Positions 32,184-43,773 of a stretch of 64,000 nt of DNA are shown here, piece by piece; position 1 is the stretch's first letter; every line of letters begins with the position of its first letter. The stretch comes from Leptobrachium leishanense (lineage: Eukaryota; Chordata; Amphibia; Anura; Megophryidae). Both the position numbers and the translations under genes were made by a program. The stretch lies in NCBI GenBank assembly GCA_009667805.1, contig CM019066.1:330702619-330766618 (forward strand), given 5' to 3'. The notes below the pieces were generated by a model. It was not told the origin of the DNA. It ran no database searches and was given only the letters and a program-made list of their open reading frames with translations.

Positions 32184-33000
32184 TGTCACGCCTGGGGGGT
32201 CTCAGGGGGTTCCCGGGCGCATGACACCACTGGCTGGACGAGTGCCAGGAGCTCCAGCGGTGCCCGGCATGCTTGTGGCTGGTCAGGGGGTGGGGCGCGG
32301 TGTGATGATGCGTAGCCACCGGCCTTTAAGTAAAGAGCGCGCGCCCTGAGTCATTGCCTTGACGTAGAGTCATTTTCCCGCATCGCTGAGTGTTTGTGTA
32401 TTCGATTCACTGATTCTCTATATCTTTGATTCAGTTACTCTGTTGCCGATTCTGACTGTACGAGGGCCCTCTCTGTTACTGACCCGGACTGCTTATTGAC
32501 GATTCTATCTCCTGCTCAGCCTGTATGTATGGTTTACCCCAGAGCAGCCTCCGGACGATTGCTAATCCTGCCACAAGCTGACTCACGATACATATCTGTT
32601 GCCAACCCTGCTTGTATACGAACCCTCTCTGTTGCCGACCTGTATTGTGATACTGACCAAGTTGTTTCTTACTCGTCTTATATATATTTATTTATTTATA
32701 AAGGATTTTACCAGGAAGGATACATTGAGATGTCTCTCATTTTCAAGTACGTCCTGGTACAGTACAGGTCTAACGCAGGTTATTCCTCATCTGACGACGA
32801 GGTTAACCCCTTCCGCCCCAGTGTATGCTCAGTACGAACACCTACTGCCGAAATCTCGAAATTATACTCATTGTCACTGGTGTGTTTGTTTTCCCTGGCT
32901 GGGAGTGATCGGGTTAGCGTTCCCGACCACACAAGGATCGGAGAGCTTAGAGGTCTGTCGAAAGGGATCCACACCACGGTTATCAAGTGTGAACGTGACA
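32184..33000. repeat. Solo LTR with a LINE/SINE tail inside
   Basis: The element starts TGTCACGCCTGGGG and ends GAACGTGACA. GTAAT flanks both sides (32179-32183 and 33001-33005), giving a 5-bp duplication. A fragment of the same family lies at 38448-38600. At about 32683-32765 it holds a minus-strand tail (TTTATAAAGGATTTTACCAG) shared with the LINE at 53197-53953. A 226-codon ORF crossing the right edge is not a gene. Confidence 0.75.
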
Positions 33001-33200
33001 GTAATCATCCCATAGAAAAGGAATTTTTAGAGTTCCTGGTTCCTATATCAAAAGCTACAGTAAGATTTTGTTTTATCTGTTTTTTCTTCCATTTTTCCAT
33101 TCATTATATTTTATTGGTTTCACTGGAGTTTTTTCTTCTTTATCCATTTTTTACTTTTTCACAGACTGTGTCCTGATGTTATTAGATTTACGCAACTATG

Positions 33201-34046
33201 TGTCATGGTGGTGGTACCAGGCTAGCGCCGTGGTAAGGCCCTGGTACAGGTGAAAGCCCCTATATGCAGAGATACCAGTCTTGGTAGCAATAACAGAACA
33301 GATCAACACGGGGTTAACAAGAGACCTCTGCACAGCTATACCGCAGCAGCCCTAATCTGACAGGCCGGTCTTTAAAGATAGCCGGAACTATTCAAAATGA
33401 AAGGGTTACCTTAGAAGACGTACAGAGTCTTATGATAAACACAGGTTACAGGGTTCACTGGAAACAGTACAGATAAGGATAATCCAAAAACATAGTCAAA
33501 GAGAGAAGCCAGAGGTCATTACCAGAGAATATACCTTATACAGAACCCAGGTTCAGAACCAGAAGAAACGTCAGACAAGCAAAAAGATATCGATTCGTAA
33601 CCAAGTAATCAGAATATAACATAACATGAACATAAAAACCAAATACAGCAAGAGAAACACTATGAACTAAATACATGGGAGAAACAGAAATAAACCAAGA
33701 GCAGTATAACAGAGGCAACAGATAGACAGACAGGGAAACATGACCAGAGAAATAAACTGAACAAGATATACAAACTGGGAATAGAAACAATACAGCAGGG
33801 AGCTCTAAGAACACAGCAGATACTGGAAACCAGGAAAAGCAAAATGACCCAGCAATGCACCATAGGCACATTTCTCTAATATAGGCCGGACATCAGGACA
33901 AGGATCAACAGGTGAGCAGGGAGCACAGAACACATTAACCCCTGGGCTGCAACGCAGGAAATAGCAGCAACAGAAACACAAGGGAAAAACAGGTTATAAC
34001 GAATACAGAGGACAGGGGGACAAGGCTAGAAGTGTGGAACGTGACA
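33201..34046 (-). repeat. Solo LTR related to the nested element's LTR
   Basis: On the minus strand it starts TGTCACGTTCCACAC and ends CACCATGACA. CTATG flanks both sides (33196-33200 and 34047-34051). The length (846 bp), the ends and the interior (for example TTAACCC, CAGAGGTC-type words) match the 865-bp LTR at 16707. It marks LTR-LTR recombination. Confidence 0.85.
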
Positions 34047-34051
34047 CTATG

Positions 34052-35990
34052 GTTCTTTTACGTTGTTTTACCCCTTCACTACTATGGTCGTGTATACTCG
34101 ATCTTCAAAAGTTTATGCAGGAGCCCAACATCAAATAAACTCAATCTAGTCAAATTAGGAAGCAAAGGCATTTTTCTTTGTTTATTGCAAAATTAGTTTG
34201 CAAATATGCTCCAGAGTGTGACCTCAAATTTTCAGCACCTAGGATATGTCATTCTAGATGCTGAAGTTGTTTGAACAGCTTGGAGATCTGTTTTTCTTTC
34301 AAAGAAACACAGAGCTCCATCTGTATTATTATACATGTAGTAATACTTTTTGGTCAGCAGGCGGAGTCCTTTTGTCAAATAAGCGTACTGTCTCTACAAT
34401 GTATATATGAACATCACATACCTTTTTCTAATGTCTGTAGCAGATAGAAATTTCCATAAATCCACTGTGTCATGTCAGTAGTTTTATGGCAAACCACATG
34501 GTAGTGAAAGGGTTAAGATACAATCTCAATAAGTAATTTATGGATCTTACATAGGTATCTAATATCTTCTCTTTTTCTGTTAGAAAACAAATTGTACTTT
34601 GGAAAAAATGGAACTGGTGGATATTCCACAGTAGAATACATCGTGTAATGGGCTGGCATGCTGTGCGTACTGTGAATGAATTACTGGATGGACTACGTTA
34701 TGTCCCTCTGCAGTTAACTCAAAAGTTAACCGCAGCTTGGAGCTGGTGCTGATTCAGCTTTTGCAGAATTAGTTATCACCAGCTGCAAATCTCCCTAAAA
34801 ATCAAATACTCGCCTCTCATTCCGATTTGCCTCTTATGGTCGCCAGGAGCAGAGTGAGACTGGGGAAAAAAGTCCCCAGTCTCCCTCTGCAATCACTCCG
34901 CTGACCTGCAGGATCACGCTAGAGGCGAGATCATGCAGGTCATGTGATCCGGCAGTCGAAGCCTCATTGGAGTCCTATGGACTTCAGGAGGGAATGCTCA
35001 GGGTGGTGCGTTAGCGCTACGGGGCAGGCTGCTGATTTAGCACCTGCCTTGTAATATGGAGCTGAAACTGGGACGCTAAGGAGAAACCTGGTTTTCCTCC
35101 AAAGCCTCCCTGTTTTAGCGGGCAAGATGTAATACTGCCCACAGTGGGGGGGGGGCTGTTTACACCACACAAAAAAATCACAAACTGAATTCACCCAGTG
35201 ACTCATAGAGTGAAATATTTTCTTAACTAAACAAGAGAAAAACATGTAAGTTCTCAGCAATGTAAAATAAACAAGATAAGGACGTTTCATTGTTTGGTGG
35301 TACTGGCCCTTTAAGAACCCTGACTCAGTACTCCAGGTCAGGAGAAGGTGATCATAATGTCAAACAGAACATGAAACTCTTGAATCACAGAAAAGTCAAG
35401 TTAAAGTTTTTCTACAACATGGTCTACGAAAGGCTTCATGCCCTAATGCCATTCTTCAGACCTGGAATTCTTCAATTATGAAGCAATACTGCAGATAATA
35501 ATGGGAATGATGCAAACTATTTAGTTTTTGTAAAAGAATGTAATTTTGTGCCACATAGGAAGCTAATCTGTAAAACAAAGTAACTTGGCATGGCTGATAA
35601 CTCCAATGCCTGGACTCATAAAACAATAGGAAACAGATAATTGTTGCTGGAGTATCTCCTCAGCTTTATGTCTCACAAATGTTTCACATTTTTTATTAAT
35701 GACACAAATAGACAAACATAATGGAAAAAAAGGTGCCTTACAATTGAAATCACATACATGAAAGAGTATTACCCTTTAGAATGAAGTTATCACTCCTTTT
35801 ATATCACAGCAGCTAAGCACAGGATAGAAACTTCATGGGATTTTAAACAAAGCCATGTTTGCCAAATTCCAATGGTCTTATGCATATTGACTTTACCCAC
35901 AACCAGGAAGGAATCTCCTTCTCTTCAAACAATCTATTGCAGATAGTATATTTAGAAGGTTGACAGTGTAATGGATAGTGTTAAAGGGAA
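34052..35990. other. Unclassified; possible old repeat at 34690-35150
   Basis: No gene is seen. 34690-35150 has GC-richer text with AGCGCTACGG and CAGCTTTTGC-type words and a partial match to 27130-27330. A run of G (35144-35153) is present. Confidence 0.3.
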
Positions 35991-35994
35991 CCTA

Positions 35995-36693
35995 TCAAAG
36001 TTTTATCTTTTGACTTCCAGTTAAATATCTCTTAAAGGCATAAATAGGCTGGTGTTTGGGAGCCACAACGACCTACATTTGGCAGCAATGCAACTTCCAT
36101 GCAGCCTATTACCAGCTCTGTTATTCCCAAATTATAATTAACCCCTTCACTACCAATGATTTTAAAGAAAAAACATTGTCTGTAACCAGTTTTTCATTAT
36201 ACAGTAAGAAATATTTGGGCATATTCGCATTGTATTTCTTACTGTAATAAAGCTATTTGGCCAGTAGATGGTGCCATAAACTGCCAAATTAAGGTACAGC
36301 TGCAGCTCTATTTTTTCCCCGTATCGGTTTGCTGAATGTCCGATGTCATGTCATTCAGTTAGCCGAATTTGCACAGTTTTAGCTCTTTGGGTATTATGTC
36401 CAAAGGGCTAAAACATTGGGGGCACCTACTGCAGCCCAACAGCAAACAAAATGTGTTTGCACCAAACTAATTTCATTTGCTTTTGGGCTGCAGATCAGCA
36501 TACCGAGATATCTAGATCTCGGTAATGAAGGGGTTAATGAAAATCCACTGACTGTTAAGGTAGATGGACTTTTGTTTGGAGTTGGAATACTAGCAGCGTC
36601 ACTGGCATTCTCCCTTACAGTCCGTAGAACTCCACAAAGAGCCACATGTCCTCTGCACAAGATCGGAAACACAGAATTTCACAGGATCACTCT
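35995..36693. mobile_element. TTAA-flanked MITE of T2/Kolobok type, interrupted
   Basis: TTAA|AGGGAACC at the left (TTAA 35991-35994) and CACTCT|TTAA at the right (36694-36697) resemble the TTAAAGGRR ends of frog T2 elements. A hairpin-train MITE (36142-36533) sits inside. The termini are weakly matched. Confidence 0.45.
36142..36533. mobile_element. TTAA-flanked hairpin-train MITE
   Basis: TTAA flanks both sides; ends CCCCTTCACTACC and inverse GGTAATGAAGGGG. Between them come consecutive hairpins: ACAGTAAGAAATA, GCTGAATG, GTTTTAGC, GCAGCCCA and ACCGAGAT arms, each closed by its own complement. No coding potential. A relative is at 47800-49203. Confidence 0.8.
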
Positions 36694-36859
36694 TTAAAGC
36701 GGAAAACCATTGGAGATTGTGACCTTAAATTTATGGTGAGAGAAGCAGGTGGAAAAGTATGTTTTAAATATATTTAATCATCTCATCATTTTTTCAAGCT
36801 GATAATTGACTTTTGGGTTGCAGATCCACTTTGCATAACAGCGGAGACACTAATAGTTA

Positions 36860-37088
36860 GGCCGGCGTCAGACAAATGCAGTGATCACGTCTGTGTTGCC
36901 ACACAGTTTAACGTCCATTGTAGCATAGAATCATGAACGAAACTGCGCATGCACAACGCACGTGGCAAACGGACGCAAGATAGGCAAGAACGTAAAACCG
37001 CTAGAACGGACGCGCAGAGTGCGCCACATCCGCGTAGCATTCTGTGTGATTGTTGAGATGTCAGAGGCAGCGCATTTGCAACGTCCAG
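36860..37088. mobile_element. Harbinger-type MITE, one terminus
   Basis: It starts GGCCGGCGTCAGACAAATGC after TTA and resembles the 1-472 copy in inverse orientation. The right end is not recognisable; it probably fades out near 37088. Confidence 0.65.
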
Positions 37089-37390
37089 CCCCATATTGTT
37101 AACATCTCCCTCATAAATGTCTACAACTGCAATGGAATTCCGGCCCATTGCTGGCTCATCATTTAATAATGCCGCCTTAACTCAAGAGGGTGTTAATGTA
37201 ATAACCACGCTGTTCCACATGACTGTCTCCCATCTAAGTTGCCCACTCCATCGAAACCTGAGACAGGCTTCTTTGCAAGGTCATAACAATATACTGTATG
37301 TTTGGTCTCCCCTGTAACGAATTTCCCAATATATAGACCCTGTTATTATAAAAAAAATAATGATAAGCAGAAGCATAATACGTTGACTAG

Positions 37391-37600
37391 GGACGAGCTG
37401 TTCGGTTCAATCGAATTTCAAACTTTTTGGAATGTTCGCCAAAAGTTTGAAAAATTATTTTTTTTAAAAAGAAAATCCTAAAAAATTTAAAAATAAAGAG
37501 ACTCTTCACTGCAGAATATTATAAGCAATGGTTTATTAGATATTGAATTAAAGCGGGAATATTTTTAACATTGAAGCCTATGTGATAAAACATTTTTGTT
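37391..37600. repeat. Fragment of the 62321-63212 MITE family
   Basis: TGCAGAATATTATAA, TATTGAATTAAA and ACATTGAAGCCTATG occur in the same order and spacing as at 62855-62930. Confidence 0.65.
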
Positions 37601-37970
37601 GCTAAAACATCAGGCAGACGAGGCCCTCTAATCAGACACTGTAGAGGGCAGCCCGCCGGAGCCTCCCTCCCAAGGACCCCTTGAGGAGCATGCGGCCACA
37701 GGATGACAGAGCTGCGACTGTGCGGGCTGGCCAGCCGGGTGCATGTGGCACAGAGGTGGCGCAGGGACTCCAGGGAGGGAGCCACAGCAGACCCCCCTTC
37801 CCCACTACCAGGATCCAGGGAGCCCCCACTGACCACCAGGCTAAGGTAAGGCGACACATTTTTAAAAAAAATAAAATCCAAGGACATTTTTAAATGTCCC
37901 CAGCAACGTAAAATAATACCTTTTTTTTCTTTCTAATACTCACCTGATTCCTGGATCCACAAACGGTAGA
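37601..37970. other. GC-rich unclassified stretch
   Basis: 37620-37850 is GC-rich in AT-rich surroundings and open in several frames on both strands. No conserved protein motif is seen, so it is not called a gene. Confidence 0.3.
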
Positions 37971-38385
37971 GGTGCTGCCCGGCAGTGTGCGGAATCATAT
38001 TCTGCATTAATTATACTGTAAGGCTGGGTTCACACCTGCGTTTTTTTTACGCGCGCAATACGTGTGTTTTTTAACGCGCGTATCACGCAAACGTAAAAAA
38101 CATGCGAACGCGCATTGCAGCGCGTTCACAGCCATAGACTGCAGAGTGAACGCGCTGCAATACGCCCCAAAGAAGCTCTTATACTTCTTGGAGCGTAGGA
38201 TGTTTTACAGCGCGTTCCTGCGCGCTGTAAAATGCCCAGGTATGAACGGGCCCCATAGCAAATAATGGGATTACCCTGTTTATGCGTTTTACAGCGTGCA
38301 GGAATGCGCTGTAAAATGCTTAGGTGTGGACCGGGACTTAAGGTGCTGCCCGGCAGTGTGAGGATTCATATGCTGCATTAATTAT
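37970..38385. repeat. ~46-bp duplication bracketing a MITE
   Basis: GGTGCTGCCCGGCAGTGTG plus a following CATTAATTAT-containing stretch occurs at 37971-38015 and again at 38341-38386. The two copies immediately surround the MITE at 38022-38337. Confidence 0.7.
38022..38337. mobile_element. Harbinger-type MITE, GGGTTCACACCTGCG family
   Basis: GGCTGGGTTCACACCTGCG at the left and the inverse of TTAGGTGTGGACCGGGAC at the right, flanked by TAA and TTA. The body contains nested palindromes around TTTTACAGCG...CGCTGTAAAA. Confidence 0.75.
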
Positions 38386-38447
38386 TCTTCTTACAAATTT
38401 GGTTACTTAACCCGTTTGCGTTTGGATTGTAATATTGTGACATACAG

Positions 38448-38600
38448 GGCCCCAGGTGGCGATAGGGGGGGCCCCGGACGCATGGTGCCGTCCAGCTGGC
38501 CGAATGCCAGGAGCTCCGGCAGCACCCGGCGCAGCTGTGAGTGATCAGGGGGCAGGGCGCGGCGTGATGACGCAGAGCCGCCGGGACTGGTGTGCGCCAA
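38448..38600 (+). repeat. Fragment of the 32184-33000 LTR family
   Basis: GGACGCATGG, then GCCAGGAGCTCCGGC, CACCCGGCGC and GGGGCAGGGCGCGGCGTGA align with 32205-32310. Confidence 0.7.
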
Positions 38601-38754
38601 TTCTCACCATATACAGTAGCGCAGTACTAGTGCCTAAACGTTGTTGAGCTGGTTTTGTTATAACAACTACTCACGCTCTGTGCCCCTGTCTGGTATATTC
38701 CACTGCTTGTTACTGCTGGTGCCCTTCCATCCTGCCATACACTATAGCGCAGTA

Positions 38755-38998
38755 ATATTTGGGTGCACTGCCACTGACGCGTGTACCAGATTCATATCAT
38801 TGTAATATTTGACGGCAGGGTCCACCCCTGCACTCTTCCACAATACCACCGAGGGGTTACGGTGTGAAGGCACTTGCTGCCACCAAAGGCATAATATTTG
38901 GGTGCACTGACGCCTGTACCAGATTCATATAATTTTAATATTTGACCGCAGGGTCCAACCCTGCACTCTACCACAATACCACAGTGGGGTTACGGTGA
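38755..38998. repeat. Two tandem copies of a ~130-bp unit
   Basis: ATAATATTTGGGTGCACTG to GGGGTTACGGTG occurs twice (about 38755-38865 and 38890-38998), with shared ACCAGATTCATAT and CAGGGTCCA words. Confidence 0.75.
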
Positions 38999-39962
38999 GA
39001 CGGCACTGTTGCCGACACTAAAGGGCCAATTTTAAAGCACCTATTGTTACTTTCATCCAAAGCCTGCATACGTTTCACCATAATTTAGCCAAAAAAATCA
39101 CTAAACTTGTTCTGCGTATCCTAAAATGTCTCCTCTTTTCATATAGGCTGCCGCCCCAAGCAGTTGTTTATGAATAGATTAACCCTTTCGCTGCTGAGGC
39201 GTTTCACGCCTCTGTGCTGAGGTCATATTTACCGGTTTTGCTCATCATGTTTAAATGCGTTTTGAAGGCTTATTTTAGTATATGACCCAGACATATTATA
39301 TATCGTTCTTTCCGTCAGACTCGGCAGATTAATAATATGTCATATTATATGTATACGTCATGACCTGTCTGATAATTATAACAAAAAATGCAATAAAATA
39401 TGAATTTTCAATAATTTACAACGTGTAAAGTGTATTTTTTTCACATTTTAACATGCGAGCAATTGCGGTTATATTTTGTATGGGGTGCGCTTGTTAAAAA
39501 AATTTGAGATGGGGTCTCGTTACATTTTTTTTTGGGGGGAAATACGCGATTTTTAACAAACGCACCGCATACAAAAATCGTTAGTGCAGCATCATTGTTC
39601 CACATTATAATTGAAATGGGAACAATATTGCTGCATTAACAAACCAAAAAAAAAAAAAACTTGTTTATTTTTTTTTTATAATTTTTTTTAAATATTTTTT
39701 TATTTTAATTTTTTTTTTTTAACATATTATGCTTTATTGATAAGTTGAAAGAGTTATACAGAAGTAATCAGCAATACAAAATAAATCAGTAATGAAAGCA
39801 GGAAGCTTGAAACACAGCATACGTTACGGCTAATACAGTAATTACAATGCAGTACCCGTGGCGTGAGTGACAGGCAAGTGTCCGTGTGGGCATGGCTCGG
39901 ACCTTTCAGCGTCCGGCGGGAGGCGGGGACCTAACGGAGGGCATCCCCCCTGTGAGGGAGAC

Positions 39963-40910
39963 CTAGTGGGGCTGGGCGGTGATCCTGCCCAACCGTGGCA
40001 GACACGTGTGCAGCCAATAGTACCAGGAGCGATAGTGCTCAGGGGCCCTACCCAGGGACAGTGCGACCCTTTCCTCTGCCGAACGAATACTTTCCACTTC
40101 ATGCAGCCAGACAGAGAGGGGAGGTGCAGTGGGTTTACGCCAGAACATAGGTATAACCAGGCGCGCGGCGTGTAGAAGTCTGATAGAGATTGATTTCCGA
40201 AATACCTCGGGTGGGGCCTCGGAGTGATTAAGTAGGCAGTATTCTGGGGTATACGGGGGTGGTGGTTCCGTGACGTCGCAGAGACAGCTATGGACGGAGC
40301 GCCAGAACTCAGTAAGAGTCGGGCAGTCCCACCATATATGGAGTGATGACGCATCGGGTGCGCCACACCTCCAGCATTTGCCAACCTCCTCACCATTGTA
40401 ATGGCTCAGTACTTGGGGTGTCTTGTGCCACCGCATGAGCACTTTATAGTTGGCTTCCTGGACTCTCACTACTGTGGAGCTAGAATGTGCTAGTTGGCAT
40501 ATTACGCGCCATTGATAGTCCTCAAAAGCAAAATTCAATTCACGTTCCCAGCTAGCGCGTGCAGGGCAGTTCTGTGAGGACACGTCCTGGAGCATATCAT
40601 ACAGTAAGGAGAGGCAGTGCGATGGGTACCTGCCCCTTTCTATCAGCGTCTCATAGTGTGTTAACGGTCTGTTGTAGTCTGGGAGTGGAGCAATGGATCG
40701 CAGCGATTGAATGAGTCGGTGGTGGTGGAACCGTGTTAGGAAAGAGTCTGCATTTGGTATGGGTAATTGGTCACAGGGGATTGGACCCGTTTCGTTCAGG
40801 TAATGGTTAGGTCGCGGGGGGTTGGTTGGCCGTCCGTGGTCGTCGGGATAGGGACCGTGAGAAAGCTGGCAACCACTGTAGGGGCATAAGAGGCGAAGGG
40901 AACGGGGCAA
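39963..40910 (-). pseudogene. L1 ORF2, C-terminal part after a frameshift
   Basis: This continues ORF2 in another frame: the overlap with 40807-43773 near 40810-40880 marks a frameshift of one base in either direction. It holds the C-terminal segment with a CCHC-like cluster (CWRCG...HIWWDC) typical of L1 ORF2 ends and terminates at 39963. Together the two parts have about the length of a standard L1 ORF2 (about 1,270 residues). Confidence 0.85.
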
Positions 40911-43773
40911 TGCCGGCTGTGCGCTTCAAGGAGCGCCAGGCTGTCAGGGTGGCGTGTATTAGGGGATGCGGTTCTACCATGGTCTTTTGTGTAGATATTG
41001 GTAACCAGGGGAGGCAAGGCAGGGGACACCGCGCTGCTTCCTGTTCGATTGTGACCCAGGGTCTAGTTAGCGAGCTAGTGGACCACTCTACTATGCGCTG
41101 TAAATGTGAGGCCACGTAGTAGTGCCTGAAGTGTGGGAGTGCCACGCCTCCAAATTGTTTTGGAGCCATCAGCAAGGTCAAGCTGATGCGCGGTTTCTTA
41201 GAATTCCATACATAAGTGGAGATCATTGTGTGGAGCTGCGCAAAGAAGGCGGTCGGTAAGAGGATAGGGAGTGTCTGGAAGAGATATAGTATTCTGGGCA
41301 AGATGTTCATCTTAACAACATTTACACGGCCGAACCATGATATATGTGGGAAGGACCAGTTTTGCAAATCTGCCAGCAGAGCGGCCAGCAAAGGTCTATA
41401 GTTCGTGTTGTACAAGTCCTTGCAGGCCGCAGTGAGGGTGATCCCCAAGTATTTAAGGCCAGTTGTGCACCATCTGAAGGGGAACAAGCGCTTAAGGGTT
41501 ACCTGTTGGTCATCAGGGACATGGATGGGTAGAATTTCCGATTTTTCCATATTAATACGGAGGTTGCTAATGAAGCCATATTCCTGGAAAAGATGTGTTA
41601 AGTGCTGCAATGATTCCGCCGGTTTACGGACGAAGAACAGCATGTCGTCGGCGTACGCCGCCACACGGTGCTCCACTCCCGCCGCCATCACTCCCTGTAG
41701 TTGTGGGTGCGAGCGGATCGCTTGGAGGAATGGCTCAAGGGTGAGAGCAAACAGGAGCGGAGAAAGGGGGCAGCCTTGTCTCGTGCCGTTGTTGATGCGG
41801 AAGGGGGGTGAGAGGGCCCCGTTCACATTAAGTCTGGCAGAGGGGTTAGTGTACAGTGCTCCTATCCAAGCCAACATGTTGCGGCCCAGACCTATATGGC
41901 CTAGTGTGCTGAAGAGAAAGCGCCAACCAACGCGGTCAAATGCTTTCTCCGCATCGGTGGACAAGAGCAACATGGGTTCATTTTTAGTTTTAGATACTAA
42001 GTGAATTAGGTCAACTGCCCGCACAGTGTTTGCCCTGCCCTCCCTCCCCGGGATGAAGCCTGACTGATCGTTGTGGATAAGCTGTGGAATGTACGGGTTG
42101 AGGCGAGTAGCAAGTATTTTAGCAAATAATTTCACATCCTGGTTTAGTAGTGATATGGGCCTATAATTGCCACAGAGCTCCGTGTCCTTTCCCGGTTTAG
42201 GGATAAGGGTTACTGTTGCCATCAGGGTTTGGGCGGTCAGTGGGTCCCCTTCCGATAGGGAGTTAAAGGTCGCAAGCCATTGTGGGTCAAGTATTTCCCG
42301 TAGGGTTTTATAATACAGGAGGGGCAATCCGTCAGGGCCGGGAGCTTTCCCCGTCGGTGTCTGTTTAATGGCATCGGATAATTCTGAGTCCGTAATCGGC
42401 TGCTCCAACCGTCTTCTAGTCTCAAGGGGAAGGGATTTGTCAAGGTGGGTCCGTAAGTAAGTGTCAATAGCGGGTTGTATCTGAGAAGCAGGGGGGCCAG
42501 GGATATTGTATGCGTCTGTGAAGTGAGCGAGTAAAAGGTCCATCAGGTCCCGCGGGTGTGTAAGGACCGCGTTTGTTGGTGTGCGCAGCTTAGGGATGTA
42601 CATGGCACGATTGCGTTTGCGCAGGGCATGGGCCAGGAGCCTACCGCACTTGTTCCCCTGGTCATAAAAAAGCTGTTTGATGCGTTTCATGGAGCTTAAA
42701 GCATTGATATTAAGTAGGGAGTGTAATTCTGCCTTGTGTCTCGTAAGTTCCGCATAAGTCTGATCAGAGAGTGTAGTCTTGTGCGTCAGTTCAAGGTCAC
42801 GGATAAGGGCGTTTAGGTCAGTTTCACGTTGGGTCCGTTCCCGCTTAAGGCGCGCACCCTGCGAGATCAGGTAGCCCCGGGCTACCGACTTATGTGCTTC
42901 CCAGATTATCGGGGGCGAGGAATCAGGGGTGGTGTTTTCTATGAAATAATGTCTGAGCGTATTGCTTAATTCCTCTAATATGGCAGGGTCATTCAGGAGT
43001 GTTTCATTTAGTCGCCAATGTGCAGATTTGGGCCGGTAAAGTGAGGTAGCTAAAGTCATGAGGACCGGGCAGTGGTCTGACCAGGCCGTGGCAGCTATGG
43101 TGATCGACTGCATGAGGTGCGCAAAGTTGGCTGGCAGAAAGAGATAATCGATTCGGGAATATCGATCATGTATGCTGCTGTAATACGTATAATCCTTAAC
43201 TGTTGGGTGCAAAGCTCGCCAACAGTCAATCAGTCTGTTGTCGTGTAGGTGAAGTCGGGCCTGTCGGTGTACTGAGGGCGCCACACTGGAAGTGCCTCGG
43301 GAAGTATCTACTCGGGGGTCAAGCGCCAGGTTAAGGTCACCTCCTACTAGAAGTATCCCCTCTGTAAATGACATGATTACGCGGAGTATGTCCCGAAGTG
43401 CATGATGTTGACCCTTGTTTGGTAGGTAGACAGACGCGAAGGTGTATGTCTGAGTGCCTATGGTACCTTTAACCAGGGTATATCTACCTCCTTCGTCATA
43501 TTTGTCTTCCAGGAGCGTGAAGGGGACATGCCTGGAAAACAGGATGGCGGTACCACGGACTTTGCCGTCTTTACAATTCCCAAAATAGCCCGTGGGAAAG
43601 TGTTGGTTCCGAAAGCTCGGTGCCCCGTCAGAGGCAAAGTGCGTCTCTTGTAGCAGGGCCACCGAGACCCGCAATTTAAAAAGTTCCCGTAGGGCTATAT
43701 GTCGCTTCGTGGGTATGTTTAAGCCACCTGCATTTAAAGTCAGCACCTTAAGGGTGTCTGGGATAAACGCCAT
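40807..43773 (-). CDS. L1 ORF2: endonuclease and reverse transcriptase (frameshifted at the end)
   Basis: 988 codons. The APE-type endonuclease spans about residues 1-235: LTLNAGGLN near 11, QETHF near 42, GGDLNL near 144, and the catalytic SDH at 232-234. The reverse transcriptase spans about 460-830: SLLNQDVKLFAKILATRL near 541, TDAEKAFDRV near 606, GTRQGCPLSPLLFAL near 663, and the catalytic YADD at 707-710. ORF2 nicks target DNA and copies L1 RNA at the nick. The frame ends in a short out-of-frame tail at 40807 because of the frameshift, so this copy is probably not fully competent. The start Met directly precedes a conserved endonuclease strand. Confidence 0.93.
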   Translation of the reverse strand: MAFIPDTLKVLTLNAGGLNIPTKRHIALRELFKLRVSVALLQETHFASDGAPSFRNQHFPTGYFGNCKDGKVRGTAILFSRHVPFTLLEDKYDEGGRYTLVKGTIGTQTYTFASVYLPNKGQHHALRDILRVIMSFTEGILLVGGDLNLALDPRVDTSRGTSSVAPSVHRQARLHLHDNRLIDCWRALHPTVKDYTYYSSIHDRYSRIDYLFLPANFAHLMQSITIAATAWSDHCPVLMTLATSLYRPKSAHWRLNETLLNDPAILEELSNTLRHYFIENTTPDSSPPIIWEAHKSVARGYLISQGARLKRERTQRETDLNALIRDLELTHKTTLSDQTYAELTRHKAELHSLLNINALSSMKRIKQLFYDQGNKCGRLLAHALRKRNRAMYIPKLRTPTNAVLTHPRDLMDLLLAHFTDAYNIPGPPASQIQPAIDTYLRTHLDKSLPLETRRRLEQPITDSELSDAIKQTPTGKAPGPDGLPLLYYKTLREILDPQWLATFNSLSEGDPLTAQTLMATVTLIPKPGKDTELCGNYRPISLLNQDVKLFAKILATRLNPYIPQLIHNDQSGFIPGREGRANTVRAVDLIHLVSKTKNEPMLLLSTDAEKAFDRVGWRFLFSTLGHIGLGRNMLAWIGALYTNPSARLNVNGALSPPFRINNGTRQGCPLSPLLFALTLEPFLQAIRSHPQLQGVMAAGVEHRVAAYADDMLFFVRKPAESLQHLTHLFQEYGFISNLRINMEKSEILPIHVPDDQQVTLKRLFPFRWCTTGLKYLGITLTAACKDLYNTNYRPLLAALLADLQNWSFPHISWFGRVNVVKMNILPRILYLFQTLPILLPTAFFAQLHTMISTYVWNSKKPRISLTLLMAPKQFGGVALPHFRHYYVASHLQRIVEWSTSSLTRPWVTIEQEAARCPLPCLPWLPISTQKTMVEPHPLIHATLTAWRSLKRTAGIAPFPSPLMPLQWLPAFSRSLSRRPRTANQPPAT

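Noticed and set aside
32496..33176. 226-codon ORF on the + strand
   Set aside because: It runs through a solo LTR, a LINE/SINE tail and the right flank of the insertion, so it cannot be one gene.
37620..37893. GC-rich stretch open on both strands, followed by GTAAGG, resembling an exon
   Set aside because: No recognisable protein motif, no acceptor with a coherent frame, and it sits between repeat fragments.
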